Shown: piece by piece, positions 52,103-63,828 of the stretch
Layout of the letters: each line of letters starts with the position of its first letter
Position numbering within the stretch: position 1 is the first letter of the stretch
The notes under the pieces: generated by a model
What the model saw: only the letters and a program-made list of their open reading frames with translations
What the model was told of the DNA's origin: nothing
The model's database searches: none
Position numbers and translations under genes: made by a program
NCBI RefSeq assembly: GCF_004804275.1
Contig: NZ_STGI01000004.1
Span: 331,605-395,604, forward strand
Reading direction: 5' to 3'
Length of the DNA: 64,000 bases
DNA from: Herbaspirillum sp. ST 5-3
GTDB taxonomy: Bacteria; Pseudomonadota; Gammaproteobacteria; Burkholderiales; Burkholderiaceae_D

Positions 52103-53679
52103 TCCCACTCGATCGTCGCCGGCGGTTTTCCGGAAATGTCGTACACCACGCGATTGAGACCGCGCACTTCATTGATAATGCGATTGGAAACCTTGCCCAG
52201 CAACTCGTGCGGCAAGTGCGCCCAGTGCGCGGTCATGAAATCCTGCGTCTGTACCGCACGCAATGCGACGACGTACTCATAGGTGCGGCCATCGCCCATC
52301 ACGCCCACAGATTTCACCGGCAGGAATACCGCGAATGCCTGGCTGGTCTTGTCGTACCAGGATTTGCCTTCCTCGTCCTTTGTCGCACGCAATTCCTCGA
52401 TGAAGATTGCGTCGGCGCGGCGTAGCAGATCCGCGTATTCTTTCTTCACTTCACCCAGGATGCGCACGCCCAGCCCCGGTCCCGGGAACGGATGGCGATA
52501 CACCATATCATGGGGCAGGCCGAGTGCAACGCCGAGTTCACGCACCTCATCCTTGAACAATTCGCGCAGCGGTTCCAGCAGCTTGAGGTTGAGCGTCTCC
52601 GGCAAGCCGCCGACATTGTGATGACTCTTGATGGTATGCGCCGTTTTCTTGCCCTTGCCGGCGCTCTCAATCACGTCCGGATAGATTGTGCCCTGCGCCA
52701 GCCACTTCGCATTTTTCAGCTTGCCGGCTTCGGCCTGGAACACTTCGACAAACTCGCGCCCGATGATCTTGCGTTTAGCTTCCGGATCGGAAACGCCGGC
52801 CAGCTTGCCCATGAACTGCTCGGTCGCATCGACATGGATGACCTTCACGCCCAGGTTCTTGCCGAACATGTTCATCACCATCTTGCCCTCATCGAGCCGG
52901 AGCAAGCCGTGATCAACGAACACGCAGGTCAACTGATCGCCGATGGCGCGATGAATCAAGGCCGCTGCGACACTGCTGTCAACGCCGCCCGACAAGCCGA
53001 GAATGACCTCGTCATTGCCGACCTGCTTGCGAATCGCCTCGACCGCCTCCGAGATGTAATCGGGCATGTTCCAGTCCGCCTTGCATCCGCAAATCTCGTG
53101 GACGAAACGGCTGAGGATCGCTTTGCCCTGCTGCGTGTGCGTTACTTCCGGGTGGAATTGCACTGCATACAGCTTCCGCTCTTCGTCGGCCATGCCGGCG
53201 ATCGGACAATTATCGGTCGACGCCATCAGTTTGAAGCCGGGCGGCATCTCGTTGACTTTATCGCCGTGACTCATCCACACCTTCAGCATGCCGTGGCCTT
53301 CCGGCGTCACGAAGTCGCTGATGCCATTCAGCAGCGACGTATGTCCACGCGCCCGAATCTCTGCATAACCGAACTCGCGCACCTTGCCACTTTCAACCTT
53401 GCCGCCCAGTTGCTCGGCCATGGTCTGCATTCCGTAGCAGATGCCGAGCACCGGCACGCCGATCTCGAAAACCGATTGCGGCGCGCGCGGCGTATCGCCC
53501 TCGGTCACCGAATTCGGTCCGCCCGACAAGATAATGCCGGCCGCGCCATAGTTGCGCACGAAGTCATCGCTGACATCGAAGGGAAAAACCTCGGAGAACA
53601 CGCCGGCCTCGCGCACGCGGCGCGCGATCAGCTGAGTTACCTGGGAACCGAAATCGAGAATGAGAATTTTAGAGTGCAT
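52099..53679 (-). CDS. guaA: GMP synthase (glutamine-hydrolysing) GuaA
   Basis: 526 residues. Glutaminase half: [27 protein letters not shown] with the nucleophile Cys, and FHPEVTHT. Synthetase half: [15 protein letters not shown] (ATP PP-loop) and the C-terminal dimer domain with [12 protein letters not shown], ending [18 protein letters not shown]. It aminates XMP to GMP. It lies 17 bases downstream of the diguanylate cyclase gene. Confidence 0.97.
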   Translation of the reverse strand: MHSKILILDFGSQVTQLIARRVREAGVFSEVFPFDVSDDFVRNYGAAGIILSGGPNSVTEGDTPRAPQSVFEIGVPVLGICYGMQTMAEQLGGKVESGKVREFGYAEIRARGHTSLLNGISDFVTPEGHGMLKVWMSHGDKVNEMPPGFKLMASTDNCPIAGMADEERKLYAVQFHPEVTHTQQGKAILSRFVHEICGCKADWNMPDYISEAVEAIRKQVGNDEVILGLSGGVDSSVAAALIHRAIGDQLTCVFVDHGLLRLDEGKMVMNMFGKNLGVKVIHVDATEQFMGKLAGVSDPEAKRKIIGREFVEVFQAEAGKLKNAKWLAQGTIYPDVIESAGKGKKTAHTIKSHHNVGGLPETLNLKLLEPLRELFKDEVRELGVALGLPHDMVYRHPFPGPGLGVRILGEVKKEYADLLRRADAIFIEELRATKDEEGKSWYDKTSQAFAVFLPVKSVGVMGDGRTYEYVVALRAVQTQDFMTAHWAHLPHELLGKVSNRIINEVRGLNRVVYDISGKPPATIEWE

Positions 53680-53696
53680 GGAGTGCGAATAAAAAA

Positions 53697-54734
53697 TCAG
53701 GATAAATCTGGAGTCGCCTTGACTACCCGATTGCGCCCCGCGTCTTTCGCGGCATACAGCGCCATATCGGCTCGGCTGATCAATTCTTCTGTTGTCGCAG
53801 TCGGGAACAAGTCCGTGGAGGCAACGCCCGCGCTGATCGTCAGATTCAGCGTCGTGCCACCGATCACCTCCGGCTGCGACACAATCGCAAGCCGCATCCG
53901 CTCCGCCACGGCCATTGCCGTCGAATGGGACGATCCTGGCAACACGATCAGGAACTCTTCGCCGCCGTAGCGCCCCAACGCTTCCTGAGGGCGGATGCAG
54001 GAACGCAAGCGGCTGGCGACCTTGACGAGCACGGTGTCGCCCGCCGGGTGTCCGTATGTGTCGTTGATCTTCTTGAAAAAATCAAGATCGGCAACGATCA
54101 GCGACAACGGCACGCCGGCCTTGTCGCAGCGGACCGCCTCGATCGTCAGGATGCGCATGATTGCACCCCGGTTCCAGGTGCCGATCAAGGGGTCGATCAG
54201 CGACTTGCGCCGAAGGTTCTTGTTCTTCTTCTGCAGATCCAGCTGCGATGCATTGATCAGGCGGAGATGCAATTCGCGCTCCACCAGCGCAGCCAGGTCC
54301 GCAAGCAACTGAATATCTCGTTCGCGAAACGCGGGCCGCGGCGCATAATCAACCAGGTTGATGCTGCCAACCAGCGCCTTGTCGCCGTTATAAACCGGAT
54401 GCGAAGCGTAAAAGCGTATATACGGCGCGCCAGTGACTGCCCGATGCTGGCCGAGCAGCGAATGACTGCGCGTATCCGGCGCCACTACCGGCTCGTCCTG
54501 GAGCGACATGCCGTAGCAAAAAGCGGTCTCGATCGATTCGATGGACCGTACGCCGTCGGGAAAAACCGGCGGCGTATCTCCAAATCTGATCACGCAGTTC
54601 GCCACATCGAACAGAGTCTTGCCTATGCGGCTGATCCTCAGCATCTGCTGGTCGACATCACCATTCAGAACATCGGCCTGCTCTGGTCGCAGTATCGATG
54701 TGTCTGTGTGCTTGGTGCTATCCACGCGTGTCAT
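53697..54734 (-). CDS. GAF-GGDEF diguanylate cyclase
   Basis: 345 residues. An N-terminal GAF domain (about 30-165) with [18 protein letters not shown] and [18 protein letters not shown], a helical linker, then GGDEF (about 180-335) with [18 protein letters not shown] and the active motif RYGGEEF. The product-inhibition I-site position reads RPQE instead of RxxD, so feedback may be weakened. No membrane segment, so it is cytosolic. It makes c-di-GMP from two GTP. It sits between guaB (21 bases) and guaA (17 bases), on the same strand. Confidence 0.92.
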   Translation of the reverse strand: MTRVDSTKHTDTSILRPEQADVLNGDVDQQMLRISRIGKTLFDVANCVIRFGDTPPVFPDGVRSIESIETAFCYGMSLQDEPVVAPDTRSHSLLGQHRAVTGAPYIRFYASHPVYNGDKALVGSINLVDYAPRPAFRERDIQLLADLAALVERELHLRLINASQLDLQKKNKNLRRKSLIDPLIGTWNRGAIMRILTIEAVRCDKAGVPLSLIVADLDFFKKINDTYGHPAGDTVLVKVASRLRSCIRPQEALGRYGGEEFLIVLPGSSHSTAMAVAERMRLAIVSQPEVIGGTTLNLTISAGVASTDLFPTATTEELISRADMALYAAKDAGRNRVVKATPDLS

Positions 54735-54755
54735 ACCGTTGAATACATGCGGAGA

Positions 54756-56248
<1,493 letters not shown>

Positions 56249-56370
56249 CAGTAATCCACGGAACACGTTGTTTTTGCGTACTTTTTTAGACGAAATCTCC
56301 CCTCTCGTTGATTGACATCCCCGTCAAAGCATGGCGAAATCCACACTATGTTTCTGGTGCAAGGATACCA

Positions 56371-56877
56371 ATGATCCGTTTTTCACTTCGACACCTGGCC
56401 GCCTCGGCGATCGCCATGACAACGATCTCCCTGAGCGGCGCCGCGTTCGCGCAATATGTGTGGCTTGATGAGCGAGGCATCAAGCAATTCTCGGACATGC
56501 CGCCGCCGGCTTCCGTCCCGGCGAATCGCATCCTGAAACAGCCGAGAGGCGGCACGATCCCGGCAACAACGCCAGCCGAAAATGCAGCCCCGGCTACGTC
56601 GTCGGCCAAGCCCGAGTTGACCATCGCGGAGAAAAACGCAGAATTTCGCAAGCGGATGACCGAGCAAGCGGAAAAAGAGAAGAAAGCCGCAGACGAAGCC
56701 CGGGTCGCGTCTGAGAAGGCCAAGCGGTGCGAACACGCACGGGATTATCTTCGTACGCTGGACGCCGGCGGCCGTATGGCTCGCGTCGACAAGAATGGGG
56801 AACGCACGTTCTTGACAGATGAGCAACGCGCACAGGAGCGAAGCGATGCTCAAAAAGTACTCTCCGAATGCAAATAA
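56371..56877 (+). CDS. Exported DUF4124-domain protein
   Basis: 168 residues from ATG 56371, with AAGGAT upstream. Signal peptide (MIRFSLRHLAASAIAMTT..., cleavage after GAAFA), then the DUF4124 segment YVWLDERGIKQFSDMPPP. The rest is a charged, probably coiled helix (TIAEKNAEFRKRMTEQAEKE). Such proteins are common in betaproteobacteria as periplasmic small proteins with no known activity. It lies between the divergent guaB and the convergent rnfH. Confidence 0.85.
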   Translation: MIRFSLRHLAASAIAMTTISLSGAAFAQYVWLDERGIKQFSDMPPPASVPANRILKQPRGGTIPATTPAENAAPATSSAKPELTIAEKNAEFRKRMTEQAEKEKKAADEARVASEKAKRCEHARDYLRTLDAGGRMARVDKNGERTFLTDEQRAQERSDAQKVLSECK

Positions 56878-56907
56878 GAGTGCGACCTGTCCAGGGATGA
56901 AGACCGC

Positions 56908-57204
56908 TCAGCGGTTCTTCGCCTCTTCCTTTTTTACGGCCCGCTTGCGACGGGATTCCTTGGGATCGGCAATCAGCGGCCGGTAGATTTCGACGCGATC
57001 GCCATCACGCAGGACAGTGTCCAAGGCCTTCAGCTTCCCATACACACCAACGCGGCAGACGGCAAGGTCGATTTCCGGCAAGTCGCGCAGCATGCCGCTC
57101 TGCTCTATGGCGAATTGCAATGTCGCACCTTCACGCACATCCAGCTCCCGCATGTGATGCGATTCCGGCCTTGCGTAGCAAACCTGCACGCGGATGTCAG
57201 TCAT
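56908..57204 (-). CDS. rnfH: RnfH/RatB (UPF0125) family protein
   Basis: 98 residues from ATG 57204, overlapping ratA by eight bases. IRVQVCYARPESHHMRELDV at the N-terminus and VGVYGKLKALDTVLRDGDRVEIYRPL are ubiquitin-like fold motifs of the family. Name RnfH comes from linkage to rnf genes in other bacteria; RatB is the usual name beside ratA. Function is uncertain. The C-terminus is Lys/Arg-rich. Confidence 0.9.
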   Translation of the reverse strand: MTDIRVQVCYARPESHHMRELDVREGATLQFAIEQSGMLRDLPEIDLAVCRVGVYGKLKALDTVLRDGDRVEIYRPLIADPKESRRKRAVKKEEAKNR

Positions 57205-57628
57205 ACACCGTCTCCGCCCGCTTGCAAAAGGAATCAACGAAACTGTTCGCGATCATGTTGAATACCGGGCCGATGATCTGCTCCAGCATCTTGCTGGAAA
57301 ATTCATATTCCAAGTCGAATTCGATCTTGCAGGCGTCCGATCGCAAGGGTTTGAAGGTCCACGTTCCGTTGAGATGCTTGAAAGGTCCCTCAATCAGCAC
57401 CATCTTGATCGAAGTCGGAGGTGTATTCGTATTCTCCGTCGAAAAGGATTGCTTGACGCCATGGTAATTGATCGTCATCGACGCGATCACCTGGTCGCCA
57501 TCTTGATGCTTCACTTGAGCGCCGCCGCACCATGGAAGAAACTTCGGATAGTCCTCGAAGTTGCTAACGAGCGCAAACATCTGCTCGGCGCTATACCCAA
57601 GCAATACGGACTTATGTACGACAGCCAT
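57197..57628 (-). CDS. ratA: RatA/COQ10-type START-domain protein
   Basis: 143 residues. AVVHKSVLLGYSAEQMFALVSNFEDYPKFLPWC is the START-like fold that binds ubiquinone in Coq10 relatives, and FKHLNGTWTFKPLRSDACKIEFDLEYEF completes it. RatA was described as a toxin that blocks 70S ribosome formation in E. coli, but the conserved role of the family is more likely in quinone handling. It is divergent from smpB, as in E. coli. Confidence 0.92.
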   Translation of the reverse strand: MAVVHKSVLLGYSAEQMFALVSNFEDYPKFLPWCGGAQVKHQDGDQVIASMTINYHGVKQSFSTENTNTPPTSIKMVLIEGPFKHLNGTWTFKPLRSDACKIEFDLEYEFSSKMLEQIIGPVFNMIANSFVDSFCKRAETVYD

Positions 57629-57695
57629 TGAAAATAATCCGTTTGATAAAATACGAACTTAGAATTTTAACTGACCTGTCCTGTTTCCCACATTC

Positions 57696-58145
57696 ATGAG
57701 CATTGTTGACAATAAAAAAGCCTTCCACGATTACTTCATCGAGGAACGCTTCGAAGCAGGTATGGTTTTGGAGGGATGGGAAGTCAAGGCGATTCGCGCC
57801 GGACGCGTTCAGTTGAAGGAAGCCTACGTCATCGTGCGCCAGGGAGAGGTCTTCTTGTTCGGCGCCCACATCAGCCCGCTATCTGCCGCTTCCACCCACA
57901 TCAATCCGGATCCCGTCCGCACACGCAAGTTGCTGCTGAATGCAGAAGAAATCAAGAAACTGATCGGCAAAGTCGAGCGCGCCGGATACACGCTGGTTCC
58001 AATCAACATGCACTTCGCCAAGGGCCGGATCAAATGCGAGATCGGCCTGGCCAAAGGCAAGAAGCAGCACGACAAGCGCGAGAGCGAAAGACAGCGCGAC
58101 TGGCAGCGCGAGCAGCAAACCATCCTGAAGCAGAATCGACGCTGA
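57696..58145 (+). CDS. smpB: SsrA-binding protein SmpB
   Basis: 149 residues. Opens [38 protein letters not shown] and carries the family's [26 protein letters not shown], with the Lys/Arg-rich tail that folds into the decoding site ([16 protein letters not shown]). It guides tmRNA to stalled ribosomes. Divergent from ratA. No ssrA gene was found in this window. Confidence 0.97.
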   Translation: MSIVDNKKAFHDYFIEERFEAGMVLEGWEVKAIRAGRVQLKEAYVIVRQGEVFLFGAHISPLSAASTHINPDPVRTRKLLLNAEEIKKLIGKVERAGYTLVPINMHFAKGRIKCEIGLAKGKKQHDKRESERQRDWQREQQTILKQNRR

Positions 58146-58164
58146 GTCTCCGACCGGCGCAGCA

Positions 58165-59091
58165 TTACGCTTTCTGCTGCGACTTCACAACCTGCATGGC
58201 ACTTGCAATCAGCCCGCTGATGTCGCTCATGTTGGCCGGAACAATGATGGAATTATTGGTCTTGGCGAGTTGCGAGAAGGCGCTCACGTATTGCTCGGCC
58301 ACCTTCAGGTTGACTGCGTCTGAACCGCCGGGTTCGCGGATTGCCGCAGCCGTCTTGCGCAAGGCTTCCGCACTTGCTTCGGCGATGGAAAGAATCGCTG
58401 CTGCCTGCCCTTGTGCACGATTGATCGCGGCCTGTTTTTCACCTTCCGATCTCGCAATAGCCGCTTCGCGTTCGCCACTCGCGATGTTGATCTGCTCCTG
58501 CTTGCGCCCTTCCGATGCTGCGATCAATGCGCGCTTTTCCCGCTCTGCGGTGATCTGCGCCTGCATGGCATGCAGGATCTCTTTCGGCGGCGTCAGATCC
58601 TTGATCTCATAGCGCAGCACTTTGACGCCCCAGTTTGCGGCCGATTCATCGATCGCATTGACGATCGCCTTGTTGATGTAGTCGCGCTCTTCAAATGTCT
58701 TGTCGAGTTCCAGCCGTCCTATGACTGAGCGCAGCGTCGTCTGCGCCAACTGTGTAATCGCCGCGATATAGTTCGAAGAACCGTAGGATGCGCGCATCGC
58801 ATCGGTCACCTGAAAATACAGGATCCCGTCAACCTGCAGTTGCGTATTGTCCTTGGTGATGCAGACTTGGCTGGGCACATCGAGTGGAATTTCCTTGAGC
58901 GAATGCTTGTAGGCGATGCGATCGATAAAGGGAAGCACGATGTTGAGTCCCGGGCCAAGCGTCGCGTGGTACTTGCCCAAGCGCTCCACCACCCATGCAT
59001 GCTGTTGCGGCACCACATTAATGGTCTTGACAACGAATACCACCGCGACAATAAAAATCACCAGACTGAGGGTTCCAAAACTCATTTCCAC
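58165..59091 (-). CDS. SPFH/stomatin-family membrane protein (QmcA-like)
   Basis: 308 residues. A single N-terminal membrane helix (FGTLSLVIFIVAVVFVVKTINVVPQ) is followed by the SPFH domain (QQHAWVVERLGKYHATLGPGLNIVLPFIDRI) and a long Glu/Ala-rich coiled helix (IALREKR...ERKQEQINIASGEREAAIARSE). Such proteins form ring-like membrane assemblies, sometimes controlling proteases such as FtsH. GTG at 59091 with AAAGGAC upstream is favoured over ATG 59085. It is 16 bases after the nfeD gene. Confidence 0.93.
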   Translation of the reverse strand: MEMSFGTLSLVIFIVAVVFVVKTINVVPQQHAWVVERLGKYHATLGPGLNIVLPFIDRIAYKHSLKEIPLDVPSQVCITKDNTQLQVDGILYFQVTDAMRASYGSSNYIAAITQLAQTTLRSVIGRLELDKTFEERDYINKAIVNAIDESAANWGVKVLRYEIKDLTPPKEILHAMQAQITAEREKRALIAASEGRKQEQINIASGEREAAIARSEGEKQAAINRAQGQAAAILSIAEASAEALRKTAAAIREPGGSDAVNLKVAEQYVSAFSQLAKTNNSIIVPANMSDISGLIASAMQVVKSQQKA

Positions 59092-59107
59092 TACCCGTCC
59101 TTTCTTG

Positions 59108-59551
59108 TTATTTGTCGCTATTTGCGACGATGAGACGACTTCCTCTTACTTCGCGGATGACAAACATTCCCGGCTGTGCGCGGGCGCCGTGCTCAAGCTC
59201 CACATCCCACTGCGCTCCCCGGTAAGTAGCGCGCGCAGTTCTCGCTTCGCCAGCATTGCCGGACCAAGCGTCGACGACAAGCGTCTGACCGATGTCGAGA
59301 TTGACATTCGGATCGCGTGCAGCCTCTCGCCTCGCTGTTCTTCCCCACTTGCTGCGCCTCAGACCGTAAGTCGCGATGCTGCCTACAATCGCCGCCACGA
59401 CCAATTGCGCGCCGTCGGAAGCGCCGGCCAATGCGGCCGTGCCGCCGGCGGCGAGGCCGATTCCGATCATCAGAAGGTAGAACGTTCCGGTGAACATCTC
59501 AAGAATCATGACAACGCCCACCAGAATGAACCAGATCATCCACTCCGCCAT
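59108..59551 (-). CDS. NfeD family membrane protein
   Basis: 147 residues from ATG 59551, with a G-rich ribosome-binding site immediately upstream. Two to three membrane helices (MIWFILVGVVMILEMFTGTF; LMIGIGLAAGG; VVAAIVGSIATYGL) and a C-terminal OB-fold with VVDAWSGNAGEARTARATYRG. NfeD proteins are paired with stomatin-like proteins across bacteria, so it probably works with the SPFH protein. The pair forms a leftward operon. Confidence 0.92.
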   Translation of the reverse strand: MAEWMIWFILVGVVMILEMFTGTFYLLMIGIGLAAGGTAALAGASDGAQLVVAAIVGSIATYGLRRSKWGRTARREAARDPNVNLDIGQTLVVDAWSGNAGEARTARATYRGAQWDVELEHGARAQPGMFVIREVRGSRLIVANSDK

Positions 59552-59594
59552 ACGCCCCCCCCGTTCCCTATTTGATTTTTTCAATCATATGTCA

Positions 59595-59719
59595 AAAACA
59601 AAAAGCCCCCGCTCTCCAAAGAGTCGCGGGGGCGCAATACACCCAGGTACTGCTGTTTTTGTTGGTTATTGTTCGGTAACAAGTTGGCTCAAGTCTAATC
59701 CAAATTTCCATAGCGTCAA
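59595..59719 (-). ncRNA. Candidate small RNA (or nfeD leader attenuator) between ppsA and nfeD
   Basis: Reading leftward: -35 TTGACG (59719-59714), 16-base spacer, -10 TAGACT (59697-59692), start near 59685. The transcript would be about 90 nt: a small 5' stem (TTGTT/AACAA), an unpaired A/C-rich stretch, then a strong terminator GCCCCCGC/GCGGGGGC (59633-59605) followed by TTTTTG TTTTT. This is the usual shape of an Hfq-type small RNA. The same terminator lies only 49 bases before nfeD, so it could instead be an attenuator in the nfeD-SPFH leader. No known RNA family was recognised. Confidence 0.5.
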
Positions 59720-59766
59720 ATGCTTTTCCTCCGCATTTTGCCGGCACACAACAGCGCAGCGCGTAA

Positions 59767-59800
59767 ACAAAAAAGCGCGGACAGGACGTCCGCGCTTTTC
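59767..59800 (-). terminator. Intrinsic terminator of ppsA
   Basis: GCGCGGAC (59775-59782) and GTCCGCGC (59788-59795) form a perfect 8-bp stem; leftward it is followed by TTTTTTG. A T-run on the other side makes it bidirectional. It starts 40 bases after the ppsA stop. Confidence 0.88.
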
Positions 59801-59840
59801 GTGAAACGTGCGTAGGAAAAATCCCTACAGCAAACTCGGA

Positions 59841-62267
59841 TTAACTTGCTGACGCCAACTTCTGCCAAGTGTCAATCACGGTATCGGGATTCAGCGAAAT
59901 CGAGATGATCCCCTCCTTCATCAGCCATTCCGCAAAGTCCGGATGGTCGGATGGGCCTTGGCCGCAAATACCGATGTACTTGCCTTGTGCACGACATGCC
60001 GCAATCGCCTTGGACAGCAGCGCCTTTACCGCGAGATCGCGTTCATCGAAATCAACGGCCAGCAACTCCATGCCGGAATCACGATCGAGACCCAAGGTCA
60101 GCTGGGTCAGGTCATTGGAACCGATCGAGAAGCCGTCAAAGAACTCCAGGAACTGTTCGGCCAGAATTGCGTTCGACGGCACTTCGCACATCATGATCAG
60201 GCGCAAGTCGTTTTCACCGCGCCGCAAACCATTCTTCGCAAGAAGGTTCACCACCTTCTCGGCCTGGCCCAGCGTGCGAACGAACGGCACCATGATCTCG
60301 ACGTTGGTGAAGCCCATGTCATTGCGCACGCGCTTCATCGCTTGGCATTCCATCTCAAAGGCTTCCGCAAAATCGGGAGCCAGGTAGCGTGCCGCTCCGC
60401 GGAAACCAAGCATCGGATTTTCCTCGTCCGGCTCGTAGCGCGATCCACCGATCAGCTTCTTGTACTCGTTCGATTTGAAATCGGACAGGCGCACGATGAC
60501 CGGCTTCGGCCAGAACGCGGCCGCAATGGTCGCAACGCCTTCCGCAAGCTTGTCGACGTAAAAAGCCTTCGGCGAAGCATGGCCCCGCGCAACGGATTCG
60601 ACCGCCTTCTTCAGATCCGCATCGATACCCGGATATTCCAGAATGGCTTTCGGGTGCACGCCGATGTTGTTATTGATGATGAATTCCAGACGCGCCAAGC
60701 CAACGCCGCCGTTCGGGATCGACTGGAAGTCGAACGCGAGCTGCGGATTGCCGACGTTCATCATGATCTTCAGCGGCAAGTCCGGCAAGGCGCCACGAGA
60801 AACTTCCGACACTTCAGTTTCCAGCAAGCCGTCGTAGATCCTGCCCTCATCGCCCTCCGCACATGACACGGTCACCAGCGTTCCATCCTTCAGCATGTCG
60901 GTCGCATTGCCGCAGCCGACTACCGCCGGCACACCCAGCTCACGCGCAATGATCGCCGCGTGGCAGGTACGTCCGCCGCGATTGGTCACGATGGCCGATG
61001 CACGCTTCATCACCGGCTCCCAGTTCGGATCCGTCATGTCAGCGACCAGCACATCACCCGGCTGCACACGTTCCATCTCGGAGGGATCACGAATCACGCG
61101 AACCGGACCGGCGCCGATCTTCTGGCCGATTGCGCGGCCTGAAGCGAGTACCGTGCCGCTGCTCTTGAGCTTGAAGCGCTGCTGCACATCGGTCGACTTT
61201 TGCTGCGACTTTACCGTCTCAGGGCGTGCCTGGAGAATGTACAACTTGCCGTCCCGGCCATCCTTGCCCCATTCGATATCCATCGGGCGGCCGTAGTGTT
61301 TCTCGATAATGACTGCATATTTCGCCAGTTCAACGATTTCCTGATCGTTCAGCGAATAACGATTGCGCATCTCGATAGGCACATCGACCGTTTTGACCGA
61401 TCGCCCGGCCTTGGCTTCACCGGTGAATTCCATCTTGATCAGCTTGGAGCCGATATTGCGACGGATGACTGGCAGTTTGCCTTTTTCCAGCATCGGCTTG
61501 TGAACATAGAACTCGTCCGGATTGACCGCACCCTGCACAACGGTCTCGCCCAATCCATAGCTGGAGGTGATGAACACCACGTCCGTGAATCCGGATTCCG
61601 TATCCAGCGTGAACATCACGCCTGCGGCACCAACATCGGATCGAACCATGCGTTGTACGCCTGCAGAGAGTGCAACCTCGGCATGCGTAAAGCCTTTGTG
61701 CACACGATACGAGATCGCACGGTCGTTATACAGCGACGCGAAGACGTGTTTGATCGCTTCGAGCACATTGTCGATGCCTACCACGTTCAGAAAGGTCTCC
61801 TGCTGACCTGCAAACGATGCGTCCGGCAAATCCTCAGCAGTTGCGGAAGAGCGTACGGCAAACGACATTTCCGCCGTCGAACTGGCGACGAGATGCTGGT
61901 AAAACTCGCGAATCTCCTGCTCCAACCGCGGCTGGAAAGGTGTTTCGATGATCCATTGGCGAATTTCAGCACCTGCCTGCGCCAAGGCTCGGACATCGTC
62001 GATGTTGAGCGTGGACAAGCGATCGGCGATACGCTCTCCGAGCGTTGCCCCGCCACTCGTGCTGAACGCAAGAAAATCACGGAAAGCCTGAGCGGTCGTT
62101 GCAAAACCGCCCGGCACGCGGACGCCGGCACCAGCCAGCTGGCTGATCATTTCGCCGAGCGACGCGTTCTTGCCGCCGACGGACTCAACGTCCGTCATTC
62201 TCAGGTTTTCAAATGAAGCTACGTACGTAGCCTCCTGGGTCGCCCCGGTGGATAATGCGTTGGACAT
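59841..62267 (-). CDS. ppsA: Phosphoenolpyruvate synthase PpsA
   Basis: 808 residues. N-terminal ATP-grasp part with [12 protein letters not shown] and [23 protein letters not shown], the central swivelling domain with the phosphorylated His in [15 protein letters not shown], and the C-terminal TIM barrel with [18 protein letters not shown] and [11 protein letters not shown]. It makes phosphoenolpyruvate from pyruvate and ATP, with AMP and phosphate as products, for gluconeogenesis. Divergent from ppsR. Confidence 0.97.
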   Translation of the reverse strand: MSNALSTGATQEATYVASFENLRMTDVESVGGKNASLGEMISQLAGAGVRVPGGFATTAQAFRDFLAFSTSGGATLGERIADRLSTLNIDDVRALAQAGAEIRQWIIETPFQPRLEQEIREFYQHLVASSTAEMSFAVRSSATAEDLPDASFAGQQETFLNVVGIDNVLEAIKHVFASLYNDRAISYRVHKGFTHAEVALSAGVQRMVRSDVGAAGVMFTLDTESGFTDVVFITSSYGLGETVVQGAVNPDEFYVHKPMLEKGKLPVIRRNIGSKLIKMEFTGEAKAGRSVKTVDVPIEMRNRYSLNDQEIVELAKYAVIIEKHYGRPMDIEWGKDGRDGKLYILQARPETVKSQQKSTDVQQRFKLKSSGTVLASGRAIGQKIGAGPVRVIRDPSEMERVQPGDVLVADMTDPNWEPVMKRASAIVTNRGGRTCHAAIIARELGVPAVVGCGNATDMLKDGTLVTVSCAEGDEGRIYDGLLETEVSEVSRGALPDLPLKIMMNVGNPQLAFDFQSIPNGGVGLARLEFIINNNIGVHPKAILEYPGIDADLKKAVESVARGHASPKAFYVDKLAEGVATIAAAFWPKPVIVRLSDFKSNEYKKLIGGSRYEPDEENPMLGFRGAARYLAPDFAEAFEMECQAMKRVRNDMGFTNVEIMVPFVRTLGQAEKVVNLLAKNGLRRGENDLRLIMMCEVPSNAILAEQFLEFFDGFSIGSNDLTQLTLGLDRDSGMELLAVDFDERDLAVKALLSKAIAACRAQGKYIGICGQGPSDHPDFAEWLMKEGIISISLNPDTVIDTWQKLASAS

Positions 62268-62441
62268 AACTACCTCTATTTTGATGATAAGAAATCTTCA
62301 TATGCGCCGTCGCCGCTCGGATCTTTTTGTTATTCTTGGTGAGCACGGTGTGATGTAATCAATTGGTTGTCATTTTACAGTGCGCAACAGGATCGTGTCG
62401 CACACGACAGAATTTTTCATGCTTTATATTTGATTAACATT

Positions 62442-63290
62442 ATGCCAGACTTGTCCGCATCTCACTTGCCACCGGCCGATCGCACGGTTTTTTTTGTTTC
62501 CGATGGAACCGGCATTACCGCAGAAACCTTTGGCCATTCCGTTTTGACGCAATTTGAGTTGCGATTCAAGCAAATCCGCCTGCCGTTCATCGACACCCTC
62601 GACAAGGCGCATGAAGCCGTGCGGGACATCAATGAAGCGTGTGAACGCGATGGCAAGCGTCCAATTGTCTTCTCCACCCTCGTGAAGTCTGAACTATCCT
62701 CCGTGATTCGCCGGTCAAAGGGCATGCACATGGATCTGATCCAGACATTTGTTGAACCGCTTGAACAGGAGCTGGGAGTCAAGTCGACCCATACCATTGG
62801 GCGTAGCCACAACATCGCTGATTCGGACGACTACAAGAATCGTATCGAAGCGATCAATTTCTCACTCGCGCATGACGACGGCCAGTCCAATCAGAACCTC
62901 GCTGCAGCGGACGTAATTCTCGTAGGTGTGTCGCGGTCAGGAAAAACGCCGACCAGCCTCTACCTGGCAATGCAATATGGGGTCAAGGCGGCTAACTATC
63001 CGTTGATTCCCGAGGATTTCGAACGCGCCAAGCTGCCTCGCGATTTGCTGCCCTACAAAAGGAAGATTTTTGGCCTGTCCATTGCTCCTGACCGCCTCTC
63101 CGAGGTGCGAAACGAACGTCGGCCAGGGAGCAAGTATGCTTCATTGGAAAACTGCCGATATGAAGTGAATGAAGCCGAGAAAATGATGCAGCATGAAGGT
63201 ATTCGATGGATGTCATCAACAGCAAAATCCATTGAGGAAATTGCAACAATGATTCTTCAAGAGATCAAGTCCGAAAATCCGTCGTATTAG
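62442..63290 (+). CDS. ppsR: PEP synthetase regulatory protein PpsR
   Basis: 282 residues from ATG 62442, no ribosome-binding site seen; an upstream frame to 62367 lacks family similarity. [19 protein letters not shown] at the N-terminus and the ATP P-loop [15 protein letters not shown] near residue 155 are DUF299 hallmarks. PpsR switches PpsA off by ADP-dependent phosphorylation of a Thr and on by phosphate-dependent dephosphorylation. Divergent from its target ppsA, as in many proteobacteria. Confidence 0.95.
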   Translation: MPDLSASHLPPADRTVFFVSDGTGITAETFGHSVLTQFELRFKQIRLPFIDTLDKAHEAVRDINEACERDGKRPIVFSTLVKSELSSVIRRSKGMHMDLIQTFVEPLEQELGVKSTHTIGRSHNIADSDDYKNRIEAINFSLAHDDGQSNQNLAAADVILVGVSRSGKTPTSLYLAMQYGVKAANYPLIPEDFERAKLPRDLLPYKRKIFGLSIAPDRLSEVRNERRPGSKYASLENCRYEVNEAEKMMQHEGIRWMSSTAKSIEEIATMILQEIKSENPSY

Positions 63291-63342
63291 TCTTCAAGCA
63301 AGCTCCTTTCCAGCACCTCTAATTCTTGTCTTTATTACAAAA

Positions 63343-63373
63343 GCCGCCGTGCAGATGCATGGCGGCTTTTTTT
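63343..63373 (+). terminator. Intrinsic terminator of ppsR
   Basis: GCCGCC (63343-63348) and GGCGGC (63361-63366) with an inner TGCA/TGCA stem, then seven T residues. Confidence 0.92.
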
Positions 63374-63450
63374 ATTTCTTTTGAATCAGGAACTCTTACA
63401 AAAAAGCTTACACAAAGCTTACAAATTGGGTATAAATAAAGGAAAGACGA

Positions 63451-63825
63451 ATGGAGGCAGACATGGATCTCATGTTGATTGAACTGGTATTGTGGGGCGG
63501 GCTGCTCTTCTTCTTCTGGGCGCTGAAGGACGGATTAGGAAACGTCGAATCGGACATTGAATCGCTGGGCCTCTTGCCCAATGCAAAAAATGCCCTGTCA
63601 TCCCAGGAAGATGCGGGAGCCTCGCACCCTGAACGTGTCGCAGAAGTGATAGGTAGTTATCGCGATGCTCAAATTTACCGCTACGCAGTGATCCAAGGAC
63701 GCACTTACCAGTTTGATCGTATCTGTCCGCTCGAACGCGACATCAAGCTCGACGCCGGAGAGCGCTATGTTGCACCTGGGCTGATCTATCAGGAGTGTCG
63801 AAACAAGCCCGCAGATTCTATCTGA
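63451..63825 (+). CDS. Small membrane-anchored hypothetical protein
   Basis: 124 residues (or 120 from ATG 63463, which has GGAGG five bases before). One N-terminal membrane helix (LMLIELVLWGGLLFFFWALKDGL) is followed by a soluble domain with HPERVAEVIGSYRDAQIYRYAVIQGRTYQFDRI and ERYVAPGLIYQECR. I do not recognise the domain; related proteins are seen in Oxalobacteraceae. It lies between ppsR and a convergent RNA methyltransferase gene. Confidence 0.75.
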   Translation: MEADMDLMLIELVLWGGLLFFFWALKDGLGNVESDIESLGLLPNAKNALSSQEDAGASHPERVAEVIGSYRDAQIYRYAVIQGRTYQFDRICPLERDIKLDAGERYVAPGLIYQECRNKPADSI

Positions 63826-63828
63826 TGG

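Noticed and set aside
57696-58145. tmRNA (ssrA) next to smpB
   Set aside because: The gaps around smpB are under 70 bases and hold no tmRNA-like sequence.
59580-59712. A 39-codon leftward frame inside the candidate small RNA
   Set aside because: It runs through the intrinsic terminator, and the GGAGG upstream is about 15 bases from the ATG, too far to work.
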